DNA of 64,000 nucleotides from Quatrionicoccus australiensis (lineage in GTDB: Bacteria; Pseudomonadota; Gammaproteobacteria; Burkholderiales; Rhodocyclaceae): assembly GCF_020510425.1 (NCBI RefSeq), contig NZ_JAHBAH010000001.1, positions 3,267,001-3,331,000 on the forward strand, written 5' to 3'. The number at the start of each line of letters is the position of its first letter. Position 1 is the first letter of the stretch. Both the position numbers and the translations under genes were made by a program. The notes beneath the pieces are model-generated. The model did no database searches, had not been told where the DNA came from, and worked only from the letters and a program-made list of their open reading frames with translations. Positions 55,384-62,561 of this stretch are shown piece after piece.

Positions 55384-56424
55384 ATGAAGCAGACAATGGT
55401 GCGGGCAGTCAGAAGTAATCTGCTGGCTATGATAATCGCGATGAGCCCGGTTTTTCCGGCAATGGCACAGCAGGCAAGCACATTGCCGACACCGATCGCC
55501 TTTACCAATAACATGGAACTGGGTGATCTGGCTCAGGCGCAGCGCTGGCTGGATGCCGGGCTGCCCCCCGACTTCATGGGCAGTCGGGTTGGTTCCGGCC
55601 TGATGATCGGTGCCTGGGAAGGCAATTTCGAGTTGATGCGCCTGTTCCTCGCCAATGGCGCCGATATCAATCGGCTGAACGACAATGGCGAGTCGGCGCT
55701 GGTTCTTGCCGCCTGGCGGGGCAAGCTGGACGTGGTGAAATGGCTGCTCGAACGTGGCGCGCGCATCAATGCGCCGCAGCGGCAGTGGTCGGCGCTGCAT
55801 TACGCGGTGTTTTCCGGCCACACCGAACTCGCCGATTACCTGATCGAGAATGGCGCCGACATTGATGCCAAAAGCACCAACGGTTCGAGCGTCCTGATGA
55901 TGGCGATTTACGAAGGGCGCGAAAGCCTGGCCCGCAAGCTGATCGAAAAGGGGGCAGACCGTTCGCCGCGCAACGACTGGGGCGATGGGGCCCTGGAATG
56001 GGCGATGCGCTTCAATCACCTGAATGTGGCGCGCATGCTGACCAATCCCGAAGAATTCAATATCGCCGTCAGCCAGCCGAAAGAGAAATGGGGCGAGCCC
56101 AAGCGTTCGCTGCGGACATCGAAAGAACTCGATACGCTGGTTTCGATGCGCGAAAAACTGGTCGAGCGCGGCATGTCGACCGAAACCATAGACCGGCGTA
56201 TTGCCGCCGAGCGGGTGCGTATCGTGCGCAGCGAACTGGACCGCCAGGCACCGCCGGTGCGCGCGGCTACGCTAGAGGTAACGGCCAGCCGCAAACAGCC
56301 GCAACAGCAATCGACGCAGTTGATCTACGACGACAAGGGTAAAGCCGTGGGTTTCAAGGCGCCGCCGGCAACCTATTTTGGTACGCCGAAAATGCCGCCC
56401 AAGGGGAATGTCAGGAATTACTGA
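55384..56424 (+). CDS. Exported ankyrin-repeat protein
   Basis: A 346-residue protein with a signal peptide (LLAMIIAMSPVFPAMA, cleavage about residue 28). About five ankyrin repeats (about 45-230) show phrases such as LANGADINRLNDNGESALVLAAWRGKLDVVKWLLERGA. A basic helical C-terminal third (about 235-346) is Gln/Arg-rich and without known domain. It is probably periplasmic and a protein-binding scaffold. GAGGAAGG precedes the ATG. It shares a 37-base gap with the divergent TonB-like gene, so both promoters lie inside each other's coding start. The 3' end overlaps the facing MFS gene by 7 bases. Confidence 0.88.
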   Translation: MKQTMVRAVRSNLLAMIIAMSPVFPAMAQQASTLPTPIAFTNNMELGDLAQAQRWLDAGLPPDFMGSRVGSGLMIGAWEGNFELMRLFLANGADINRLNDNGESALVLAAWRGKLDVVKWLLERGARINAPQRQWSALHYAVFSGHTELADYLIENGADIDAKSTNGSSVLMMAIYEGRESLARKLIEKGADRSPRNDWGDGALEWAMRFNHLNVARMLTNPEEFNIAVSQPKEKWGEPKRSLRTSKELDTLVSMREKLVERGMSTETIDRRIAAERVRIVRSELDRQAPPVRAATLEVTASRKQPQQQSTQLIYDDKGKAVGFKAPPATYFGTPKMPPKGNVRNY

Positions 56425-57734
56425 TCGAGTGGCTGGTTTCTAACCTCGGGCAGGAACAGCAGCCCGATGATGCTGGCCAGGATGAGCAGGCCGGTGGGGT
56501 ACCACAGGCCGGCCAGCGGGTTGGCGAAATGCACGCTGAGCCAGGTCACCATGAGCGGCGACATGCCGCCGATCCAGCCGGCCGACAGGTTGTGTGGCAG
56601 TGCGACGGCGGTGTAGCGGGTGCGCGCCGGGAAGAGTTCGGGCAGGGTCGCCGTCTGCGGCCCGGTGATGCAGGCCAGGGGGACGACGAGGACAAGCAGG
56701 AGCAGTGTGATCATGGTGCTGTCCGGGGTCGGTAGGCTGCCGTAGTACAGCAAGCCCTGGAATACAGGGAAGATGGCCATGGCGCCGCTGATCAGGCCAG
56801 TCAGCAGCACCGGGCGGCGGCCAATGCGGTCGGAAAGCCAGCCGCAGAACAGGGTGGCCGGGAAGAGTGCCAGGGTGGCAATCATTACCAAACTGCTGGC
56901 CTGGGCGCCGGGCAGCTTGACGATGGTTTTCAGGAAGACCGTGGTGTACACCTGGGCCGAGAAGAAAATCAGCGAACCGCCGGCCGAAATGCAGAAAAAC
57001 AGCAAGGCCATGCGGCCGAGCGTATGGCGATCGCGGAAACATTCGCGCAACGGTGTCTTGGCCAGTCCGTTTTTCTCGCGCAGATGCCGGAAGACCGGCG
57101 ATTCGTGCAGGTTGAGGCGGCTCTTGATCGAGATGGCAAGCAGCAGCGCCGAGAGCAGGAAGGGAATGCGCCAGCCCCAGGTTTTGAAGTCGGCGTCGCT
57201 GAGAAAGTGTTGCAGCACGACGATCTGCAGCGTCGAGGCCATCATGCCCAGCGGCCCCATCAGTTGCAATACGCTGGTGTAGAGGCCGCGCCGGCCTTCT
57301 GGCGCATGTTCGGTGAGATAGACGGCAGCGCCGCCGATTTCGCCACCGACTGACAATCCTTGCAGCATGCGCAGGATGAGGAGCAGCGCTGGCGCGAGCA
57401 GGCCGATCTGTTCGTATGTTGGCAACAGTCCGACAAGGATGGTCGACAGGCCCATGAGGACAATGGTGGCGAGGAAAATGGTGCGCCGTCCGTGGCGGTC
57501 GCCGAGCGAACCGAACAGCGCGGCGCCAAGCGGGCGGACGATCATGCCGATGCCGAAAGTGGCGAGACTGGCCAGCAGCGCCGCGACGGGGTCGTCGGAG
57601 GGAAAGAAAAGGACGCTGAAATAGGTTGCCAGCGAGGCAAAGGTCAGGAAGTCATACCATTCGAGAAAGGTGCCAAAGCAGGCGGCAATGACCACTTTTT
57701 TCTGGATCGTTTGCGGTGTTTCGCTTGGGGTCAT
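56418..57734 (-). CDS. MFS transporter, metabolite:H+ symporter (MHS) family
   Basis: A 438-residue 12-TM transporter of the MHS branch (KgtP, ProP, citrate and shikimate carriers). The N-terminal signature is ACFGTFLEWYDFLTFASLATYF. The loop motif GSLGDRHGRRTIFLATI is motif A of the MFS. LRMLQGLSVGGEIGGAAVYLTEHAP is typical, as is GWLSDRIGRRPVLL in the second half. The substrate is probably a carboxylate or similar metabolite; it cannot be named from sequence. The ATG at 57734 begins just before the first span; a longer frame has no better start. Confidence 0.92.
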   Translation of the reverse strand: MTPSETPQTIQKKVVIAACFGTFLEWYDFLTFASLATYFSVLFFPSDDPVAALLASLATFGIGMIVRPLGAALFGSLGDRHGRRTIFLATIVLMGLSTILVGLLPTYEQIGLLAPALLLILRMLQGLSVGGEIGGAAVYLTEHAPEGRRGLYTSVLQLMGPLGMMASTLQIVVLQHFLSDADFKTWGWRIPFLLSALLLAISIKSRLNLHESPVFRHLREKNGLAKTPLRECFRDRHTLGRMALLFFCISAGGSLIFFSAQVYTTVFLKTIVKLPGAQASSLVMIATLALFPATLFCGWLSDRIGRRPVLLTGLISGAMAIFPVFQGLLYYGSLPTPDSTMITLLLLVLVVPLACITGPQTATLPELFPARTRYTAVALPHNLSAGWIGGMSPLMVTWLSVHFANPLAGLWYPTGLLILASIIGLLFLPEVRNQPLDQ

Positions 57735-57856
57735 GGGGCTGGTGGTGAACGGTATGCAGGAAAGCCAGAGATTATCGCCCGCTTCGGCCTTTGGTCCAAT
57801 TGCAAAGCAGACGAAGCTGATGCAGACTGCGAAAATCATTATGTGGAGGGGTAGGC

Positions 57857-58189
57857 ATGCTTTATGTGGCCAGGGACGGCAAAGGACTAATTTGCGAATT
57901 GCATCCGATGCCGGTCGGCAATGCTCAGGAGGAATTGACTGCGGATAATCCGGAGGTTCTGCAGTTCATTCACGAGCGTTGGCGGGAAAGCCAGCTCACC
58001 GAGCTTGACCGCGACTTCGTGCGCGTCATCGAGGATACGATCGAGTTGCTGATTTCCAAGGAAATCATCCTGTTCACCGATCTGCCGCCCAAGGTCCAGG
58101 AAAAGCTGCTGCGCCGCAAGGAAGTGCGCGAGTTGACCAACTACGAAGGCACCATGGGTTCCGGTGGGGATGACCTGATTCCCCTCTGA
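57857..58189 (+). CDS. Conserved small protein of unknown function
   Basis: A 110-residue cytosolic protein beginning MLYVARDGKGLICELHPMPV, with an acidic helical middle (LTELDRDFVRVIEDTIELLISKEIILFTDLPPKVQEKLL) and a GTMGSGGDDLIPL end. I have seen this family across betaproteobacteria under misleading names (a tryptophan-synthase-like label), but no function is established. A strong bidirectional terminator follows, so it is a single-gene transcript facing the response regulator. A GGAGGGG-type ribosome site precedes the ATG. Confidence 0.8.
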   Translation: MLYVARDGKGLICELHPMPVGNAQEELTADNPEVLQFIHERWRESQLTELDRDFVRVIEDTIELLISKEIILFTDLPPKVQEKLLRRKEVRELTNYEGTMGSGGDDLIPL

Positions 58190-58210
58190 GTTGTTGCCCG
58201 GTTCTGCCCG

Positions 58211-58243
58211 AAAAAATGCCGCTTCACGAAGCGGCATTTTTTT
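58211..58243. terminator. Bidirectional intrinsic terminator
   Basis: A perfect 14-bp stem, AAAAAATGCCGCTT / AAGCGGCATTTTTT, with a CACG loop, gives T-runs in both directions. It serves the 110-aa gene (plus) and the response regulator (minus). A GGTCGACC copy lies just beyond it. Confidence 0.95.
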
Positions 58244-58245
58244 AT

Positions 58246-58255
58246 CGGTCGACCA
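58246..58255. repeat. GGTCGACC palindrome, copy 2
   Basis: CGGTCGACCA: an 8-bp perfect core between the terminator's T-run and a second T-run (58259-58263), before the stop codon of the facing response regulator. Confidence 0.6.
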
Positions 58256-58267
58256 GCATTTTTCGGC

Positions 58268-58876
58268 CTATTTCAGGCTCATCACCGCCTTGACCAGTTC
58301 GGCCAGGGTGCGCACCCCCATTTTTTCCATGACGCGGGCGCGGTGGGCTTCTACGGTCTTCATGCTGATGCTGAGCTGGTCGGCGATCTGCTTGTTCAGT
58401 TTGCCGGCGACGACCAGTTGCATGACTTCCTTTTCGCGCAGGGTCAGCTGTTCGAGACGATGGGTGATGGCGCCGTCGCGGTGGCGACGGGCGGCGAGTT
58501 CGGCATCGAGTTCGAGGGCGCGGCGGATGCGCGACAGCAGGTCTTCGTTGTGGAAGGGCTTTTCGATGAAATCGCAGGCGCCGCGTTGCAGGGCGCCAAC
58601 TGCCATGGGCACGTCGCCGTGGCCGGTGACGAAGATGATCGGCAGTTGCGAGCCGAGCGCATCGAGTTTTTCATGCAGTTCGAGGCCGCTCATTTCCGGC
58701 ATGCGCACGTCGAGCACGATGCAGCCCGACATGTCGTCGCGGCGGGCGGAGAGAAAGCTCTCGCCGGAGTCGAAGCAGGCGACGCGGTAGCCTTCGCCCT
58801 CGAGCAGCCAGTTCATCGAGTCGCGCATGGCCTCGTCGTCATCGACGACGTAGATGGTTTGCGTCAGCTCACTCAT
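58268..58876 (-). CDS. FixJ/DctR-like response regulator
   Basis: A 202-residue regulator. The receiver has VVDDDEAMRDS, phospho-acceptor Asp56 in CIVLDVRMPEMSG and Lys106 in FIEKPF. The LuxR-type HTH (about 138-200) has LTLREKEVMQLVVAGKLNKQIADQLSISMKTVEAHRARVMEKM. Its start overlaps the stop of the PAS kinase by 8 bases. It resembles DctR, which controls C4-dicarboxylate uptake, but no dctPQM genes are in the window; the nearest transport genes are lrgAB and the MHS transporter. Confidence 0.92.
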   Translation of the reverse strand: MSELTQTIYVVDDDEAMRDSMNWLLEGEGYRVACFDSGESFLSARRDDMSGCIVLDVRMPEMSGLELHEKLDALGSQLPIIFVTGHGDVPMAVGALQRGACDFIEKPFHNEDLLSRIRRALELDAELAARRHRDGAITHRLEQLTLREKEVMQLVVAGKLNKQIADQLSISMKTVEAHRARVMEKMGVRTLAELVKAVMSLK

Positions 58877-61256
58877 TTTCTTCCTCTATCGGTACGGTGA
58901 AACGGAACACGGTGCCGCCCTCGCGCTGCGGTTCAACCCACAGCCGCCCCTGGTGAAACTCGATGATCGAGCGGCAGATCGCCAGCCCGATGCCCATGCC
59001 TTCCGCCTTGGTTGTGTAGAAGGGCGCGAAGATCTTTTCGATGTCTTCCTCGGCCAGTCCGTGACCCTGGTCGCGCACGGCGATTTCGAGCATTCTTTCG
59101 TCGGCGAGGCAGGCCTTGATGAACAGCCGGCGCCGGTCGAAGGGAATGTCGTGCATGGCTTCAATACCGTTTTTCACCAGGTTGAGCAGCACCTGTTCGA
59201 TCATGATGCGGTCGACGACGATGCGCGGCAAGTTTTCCGGCAATTCGACGCTGATTTGCGTGCCGGTTCGCTGCGCCTCGATGTCGGCAAAGGCGCGTGC
59301 TTCGTCCACGATGTCGGCGAGTGCCACCGGTTGCCGGTTGGGATCACTCTTCTTCACCATGTCGCGCATGCGGCGGATGATCTTGCCGGCGCGCTCGGCC
59401 TGGTCGGAGGCTTTCTGCATCGCGGCGAGCAGGTCTTCGAAGCGGTAGTTGCCGGCCTGCATGCGCTTGACGCAGCCGGCACAGTAATTGGCAATGGCCG
59501 ACAATGGCTGGTTCAGTTCATGTGCCAGCGACGAGGCCATCTCGCCCATGGTGATCAGGCGCGAGGTCTGTTCGAGGCGCTTTTGCTGCTGCAGATTGAC
59601 TTCGTCGATCAGTTTGCGGTCGGTGATGTCGGCGGCGATCTGGACGCGCACGGTGCGTCCGTCCACCCAGCGGATGGCGCGTTCGTGCAGGTGATACCAG
59701 TGGCCGGACAAGGCGTGCTGGATTTCGCCATCGAAAATCTCGCAGGGCAGTTCGTCGACCGACAGTTCGGTCGGGTCGGCATGCAGGGCTTCCGGCGGTG
59801 GCCGGCAGGCGGCGGTGACCAGCGCCGAATCGCGGCCGACCGTGTCGAAGCCGAAAATGTTCTGGAAGGCGCGGTTGGCGAACAGGATTTCGCCGCTATC
59901 GACCGCCGCCACATGCACCGCCGTGTCGAGACCGTCGATGACGGTGACGAAGCGCTCATGTGCCCGCTCCAGCTCGACGCGCACGCGCTTCGGTTCGGTG
60001 ATGTCGTTCATCGACGCCATCCAGCCGATCTGCTGGCCGTTGGTGTCGATCAGCGGCGAGAAGTACAGGCGGACGTCGAAACGCTCGCCGTTCTTGCGCA
60101 TGATGCGCATCTCGAAGCCACTGGCTGGCGCCTGGCCTGCCAGGGCGGTATCGATGTTGTGCTGCAGGCGGTCGAACTCTTCGGGCGGCCAGTAGGGGTA
60201 GGGCGGGGCAATGCCGACCAGTTCGGCTTCGTCGAAGCCGGTCATGCGGCAGAACGCCGCGTTGACGAAGGTGATGCGTCCCGACAGGTCGATGGCGCGC
60301 ATGCCGGTGATCAGCGATTGCGACATGGCCTGGCGGAAGGCGTAGGCATCGCGCAGCTTTTCTTCCGTCTCGGCGCGGCGTTGGGCATGTCGGCGCAGCT
60401 GGACCAGGGTGCCGGCAGCGATCAGGGTCAGGATGACGATCAGGGCCGCGGGCAGGACAGGCAGCCAGGCGCCGCCGCCGCGATAGGCGACGATGTTGAG
60501 GCCAAGGCGGTTGCCCGGCAGGTCGAGGCTGATCGTGCCCGAGATCTGGCGGTCGGTCGGCTTGATCGAGGAGTTGCTGAAAACCTCGCGATTCTGCGCA
60601 TCGACCACGCTCAGGCTGTAACGGGCGGTGAACACCGTGGGCAAGGTGGCGCGCAGCAGGGTTTCCAGCGACTGCAGTGCGACGAAGGCTCCGATGTCGC
60701 TGCTGCTGCGCTGCACCGGCTGGATCAGGTCGTTGCTGTGTTGCTGGTAGGCATCGGTATAGTCGGGCGAAAAGATCGTGCGGCGCACGCGCAGGGCTTC
60801 CTGCAGGGTGGCCAGGCGCTGCCCGGTCAGTTGTTCGCCGACGAAGGTGACGTTCGACTCGTTGGGCGACACCCATTCCACCTTGCCGTCGGTATCGACC
60901 CAGACGATGGCGAGGATTTCCGGGTTTTCCTGGACGTAGCGCGTGGCGCGAACCTGGAAGGATTCGTAGGTGAGCTGCTTGAACTCCTGTTCGCGGCCAA
61001 GTTCGCCGAGAAAGTCCTGGTGCGCGTGCAGGCGGCTTTCGATGGTGCGCTCGGCCCAGTGCATGTCGCCTTCGAGCGCCGAGCGGGCTGTATCCTGTTC
61101 CCGCCATTGGAGCAGGGCGGTGAGAACGAGCATGGCGACGGCAAAAATGCCGATCGCGACGTAGGGGGCGAACCACAGCCAGGGTTGTTTCGGCTGGCTG
61201 GGTGGAGGTCGTATGAACATGGTCTGATTCTTCGCTGCGCCTGCCTTGCCGACCAT
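58869..61256 (-). CDS. DctS-like sensor histidine kinase with two PAS domains
   Basis: A 795-residue kinase. It has TM1 (about 29-49), a large periplasmic sensor (50-262) of the DctS/CHASE-like type, TM2 (about 264-287), PAS1 (about 300-425) and PAS2 (about 432-550). HisKA has His579 in SSLAHELNQPLSAIANYCAG, and the ATPase has N696, DQGHG (729-733) and GMGIGLA (753-759). The HELNQPLS form is typical of DctS/FixL-type kinases. The start at 61256 is uncertain; the next Met (61220) also leaves TM1 intact. It lies 86 bases after lrgB on the same strand, with an 18-bp palindrome between, and overlaps its regulator. A carboxylate ligand is an inference. Confidence 0.92.
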   Translation of the reverse strand: MVGKAGAAKNQTMFIRPPPSQPKQPWLWFAPYVAIGIFAVAMLVLTALLQWREQDTARSALEGDMHWAERTIESRLHAHQDFLGELGREQEFKQLTYESFQVRATRYVQENPEILAIVWVDTDGKVEWVSPNESNVTFVGEQLTGQRLATLQEALRVRRTIFSPDYTDAYQQHSNDLIQPVQRSSSDIGAFVALQSLETLLRATLPTVFTARYSLSVVDAQNREVFSNSSIKPTDRQISGTISLDLPGNRLGLNIVAYRGGGAWLPVLPAALIVILTLIAAGTLVQLRRHAQRRAETEEKLRDAYAFRQAMSQSLITGMRAIDLSGRITFVNAAFCRMTGFDEAELVGIAPPYPYWPPEEFDRLQHNIDTALAGQAPASGFEMRIMRKNGERFDVRLYFSPLIDTNGQQIGWMASMNDITEPKRVRVELERAHERFVTVIDGLDTAVHVAAVDSGEILFANRAFQNIFGFDTVGRDSALVTAACRPPPEALHADPTELSVDELPCEIFDGEIQHALSGHWYHLHERAIRWVDGRTVRVQIAADITDRKLIDEVNLQQQKRLEQTSRLITMGEMASSLAHELNQPLSAIANYCAGCVKRMQAGNYRFEDLLAAMQKASDQAERAGKIIRRMRDMVKKSDPNRQPVALADIVDEARAFADIEAQRTGTQISVELPENLPRIVVDRIMIEQVLLNLVKNGIEAMHDIPFDRRRLFIKACLADERMLEIAVRDQGHGLAEEDIEKIFAPFYTTKAEGMGIGLAICRSIIEFHQGRLWVEPQREGGTVFRFTVPIEEENE

Positions 61257-61316
61257 AGGTACTTACCCTAACTGGACAGGGCGGCAAAAACAGGCGGCCG
61301 GCGTTTTTGTGCTTTA

Positions 61317-61334
61317 CCGGCGGTCGACCGCCGG
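61317..61334. repeat. 18-bp perfect palindrome with GGTCGACC core, copy 3
   Basis: CCGGCGGTC / GACCGCCGG is an exact 18-bp palindrome between lrgB and the DctS-like kinase, 8 bases before the lrgB stop codon position on the minus strand. It could fold as a hairpin in RNA or be a protein site. It is the longest of four GGTCGACC copies. Confidence 0.75.
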
Positions 61335-61342
61335 GAAAAGCA

Positions 61343-62068
61343 TCAAACGGCGCCCAGCCAGGGTGCGATGAAGGGCAGCAACAGCGCGGTCAGCGCACCG
61401 TTCAGGCCCATCGCCAGCGCCGCAAAGGCGCCGCTCTGCTCATTGACCTGGAAGGCGCGGGCTGTGCCGATGCCGTGCGAGGCGATGCCGATCGCGAAGC
61501 CGCGGATGGCCGGGTCGCGCAGCTTCATCGCATCGAACACGTAACGGGCGCCCACCGCGCCGATGATGCCGGTGACGATGACCAGCACGGCGGTCAATGA
61601 CGGAATGCCGCCGATGCGCTCGGCGATGCCCATGGCGATCGGCGTCGTCACCGACTTGGGCGCGAGCGACAGCTGCGTCGGCAGGCTGGCACCAAGCAGG
61701 CGGCCGATCGCGACGGCCGAGAGGATGGCGGTCAGGCTGCCGGCGAGCAGTCCGGCGACGACCGGCAACAGCATCGCGCGTACGCGGCGGAACTGCGTGT
61801 AGAGGGGAATGGCGAGCGCCACGGTGGCCGGGCCGAGCAGGAAATGCACGAACTGGGCACCAGAAAAGTAGGTCTGGTAACTCGTACCGGTCAACGTCAA
61901 TAAAAGCACCAAAATGCTCACCGCGATCAGCACCGGATTGGCCAGCGGATGGCTGCCCGAGCGCCGGTAGAGCCAGAAAGCAGCCTGGTAGGCGAGCAGG
62001 GTCACGGTCAGGCCGAGCAGCGGCGAGGCGGCGAGATAGACCCAGATTTCGTTGAGACGCGGCGTCAT
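61343..62068 (-). CDS. lrgB: LrgB/CidB-family membrane protein
   Basis: A 241-residue protein with about seven membrane spans. Family marks are SLAPKSVTTPIAMGIAERIGGIPSLTAVLVI and GIASHGIGTARAFQVNEQSGAFAALAMGLNGALTALLLP. LrgAB/CidAB were first called holin/antiholin-like, but work on Bacillus and plant homologues shows pyruvate or glycolate transport. The start ATG overlaps the lrgA stop (ATGA). The DctSR-like system follows on the same strand, which supports a transport role under organic-acid control here (inference). Confidence 0.93.
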   Translation of the reverse strand: MTPRLNEIWVYLAASPLLGLTVTLLAYQAAFWLYRRSGSHPLANPVLIAVSILVLLLTLTGTSYQTYFSGAQFVHFLLGPATVALAIPLYTQFRRVRAMLLPVVAGLLAGSLTAILSAVAIGRLLGASLPTQLSLAPKSVTTPIAMGIAERIGGIPSLTAVLVIVTGIIGAVGARYVFDAMKLRDPAIRGFAIGIASHGIGTARAFQVNEQSGAFAALAMGLNGALTALLLPFIAPWLGAV

Positions 62069-62424
62069 GCGCTTTCCCCATCGGCTTTCGCCGGGCGCTG
62101 ACAGAGCTTCATGACCAGAGCGGTGACGACCAGCGTCGCCAGCGTGCTGAACAGCAGCGACACGAGCAGGGCCGGCCATTCGTCGGCAATGCGGTGCATG
62201 TGCAGCATGACGCCGGTGCCGGCCGGCACGAAGAGCAGCGACAGGTGTTGCAGCAGGTTCTGGCTGGTGGTCTGCAACTCGTGGCCGGGGCCATCGCGCA
62301 GCAACAGCGAGATGAAGAGCAGCAGCATGCCAAGCACCGGGCCGGGCACGGGTAGATCCAGACCACGGGCGATCACTTCGCCGGCGAGCTGGAAGATCAA
62401 TAGTTGGGTGAGGGCGGCGAGCAT
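62065..62424 (-). CDS. lrgA: LrgA/CidA-family membrane protein
   Basis: A 119-residue protein with four membrane spans. It starts MLAALTQLLIFQLAGEVIARGLDLPVPGPVLGMLLLF, the diagnostic LrgA N-terminal part, and includes LSLLFVPAGTGVMLHM. A seven-codon upstream extension (MPTKDCR) is in frame but not conserved. It is the first gene of the presumed lrgA-lrgB-kinase-regulator operon. It is the partner of LrgB in an inner-membrane complex. Confidence 0.93.
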   Translation of the reverse strand: MLAALTQLLIFQLAGEVIARGLDLPVPGPVLGMLLLFISLLLRDGPGHELQTTSQNLLQHLSLLFVPAGTGVMLHMHRIADEWPALLVSLLFSTLATLVVTALVMKLCQRPAKADGESA

Positions 62425-62544
62425 GCGGCAATCCTTCGTTGGCAAGGATTGCAGTGTATTTGCTCTTTCCGGTCAGTAATAGCCGGCGATTCGTCTATTT
62501 ATTATTGACTGGAGGTATCGACCGGCAATTTGCCCTTTTTTTGC

Positions 62545-62554
62545 CGGTCGACCG
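62545..62554. repeat. CGGTCGACCG palindrome, copy 4
   Basis: A 10-bp perfect palindrome behind an eight-T run (62535-62542), just after the diguanylate cyclase stop (minus strand) and before lrgA. It has the same form as copy 1. Confidence 0.6.
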
Positions 62555-62561
62555 CTACGGC

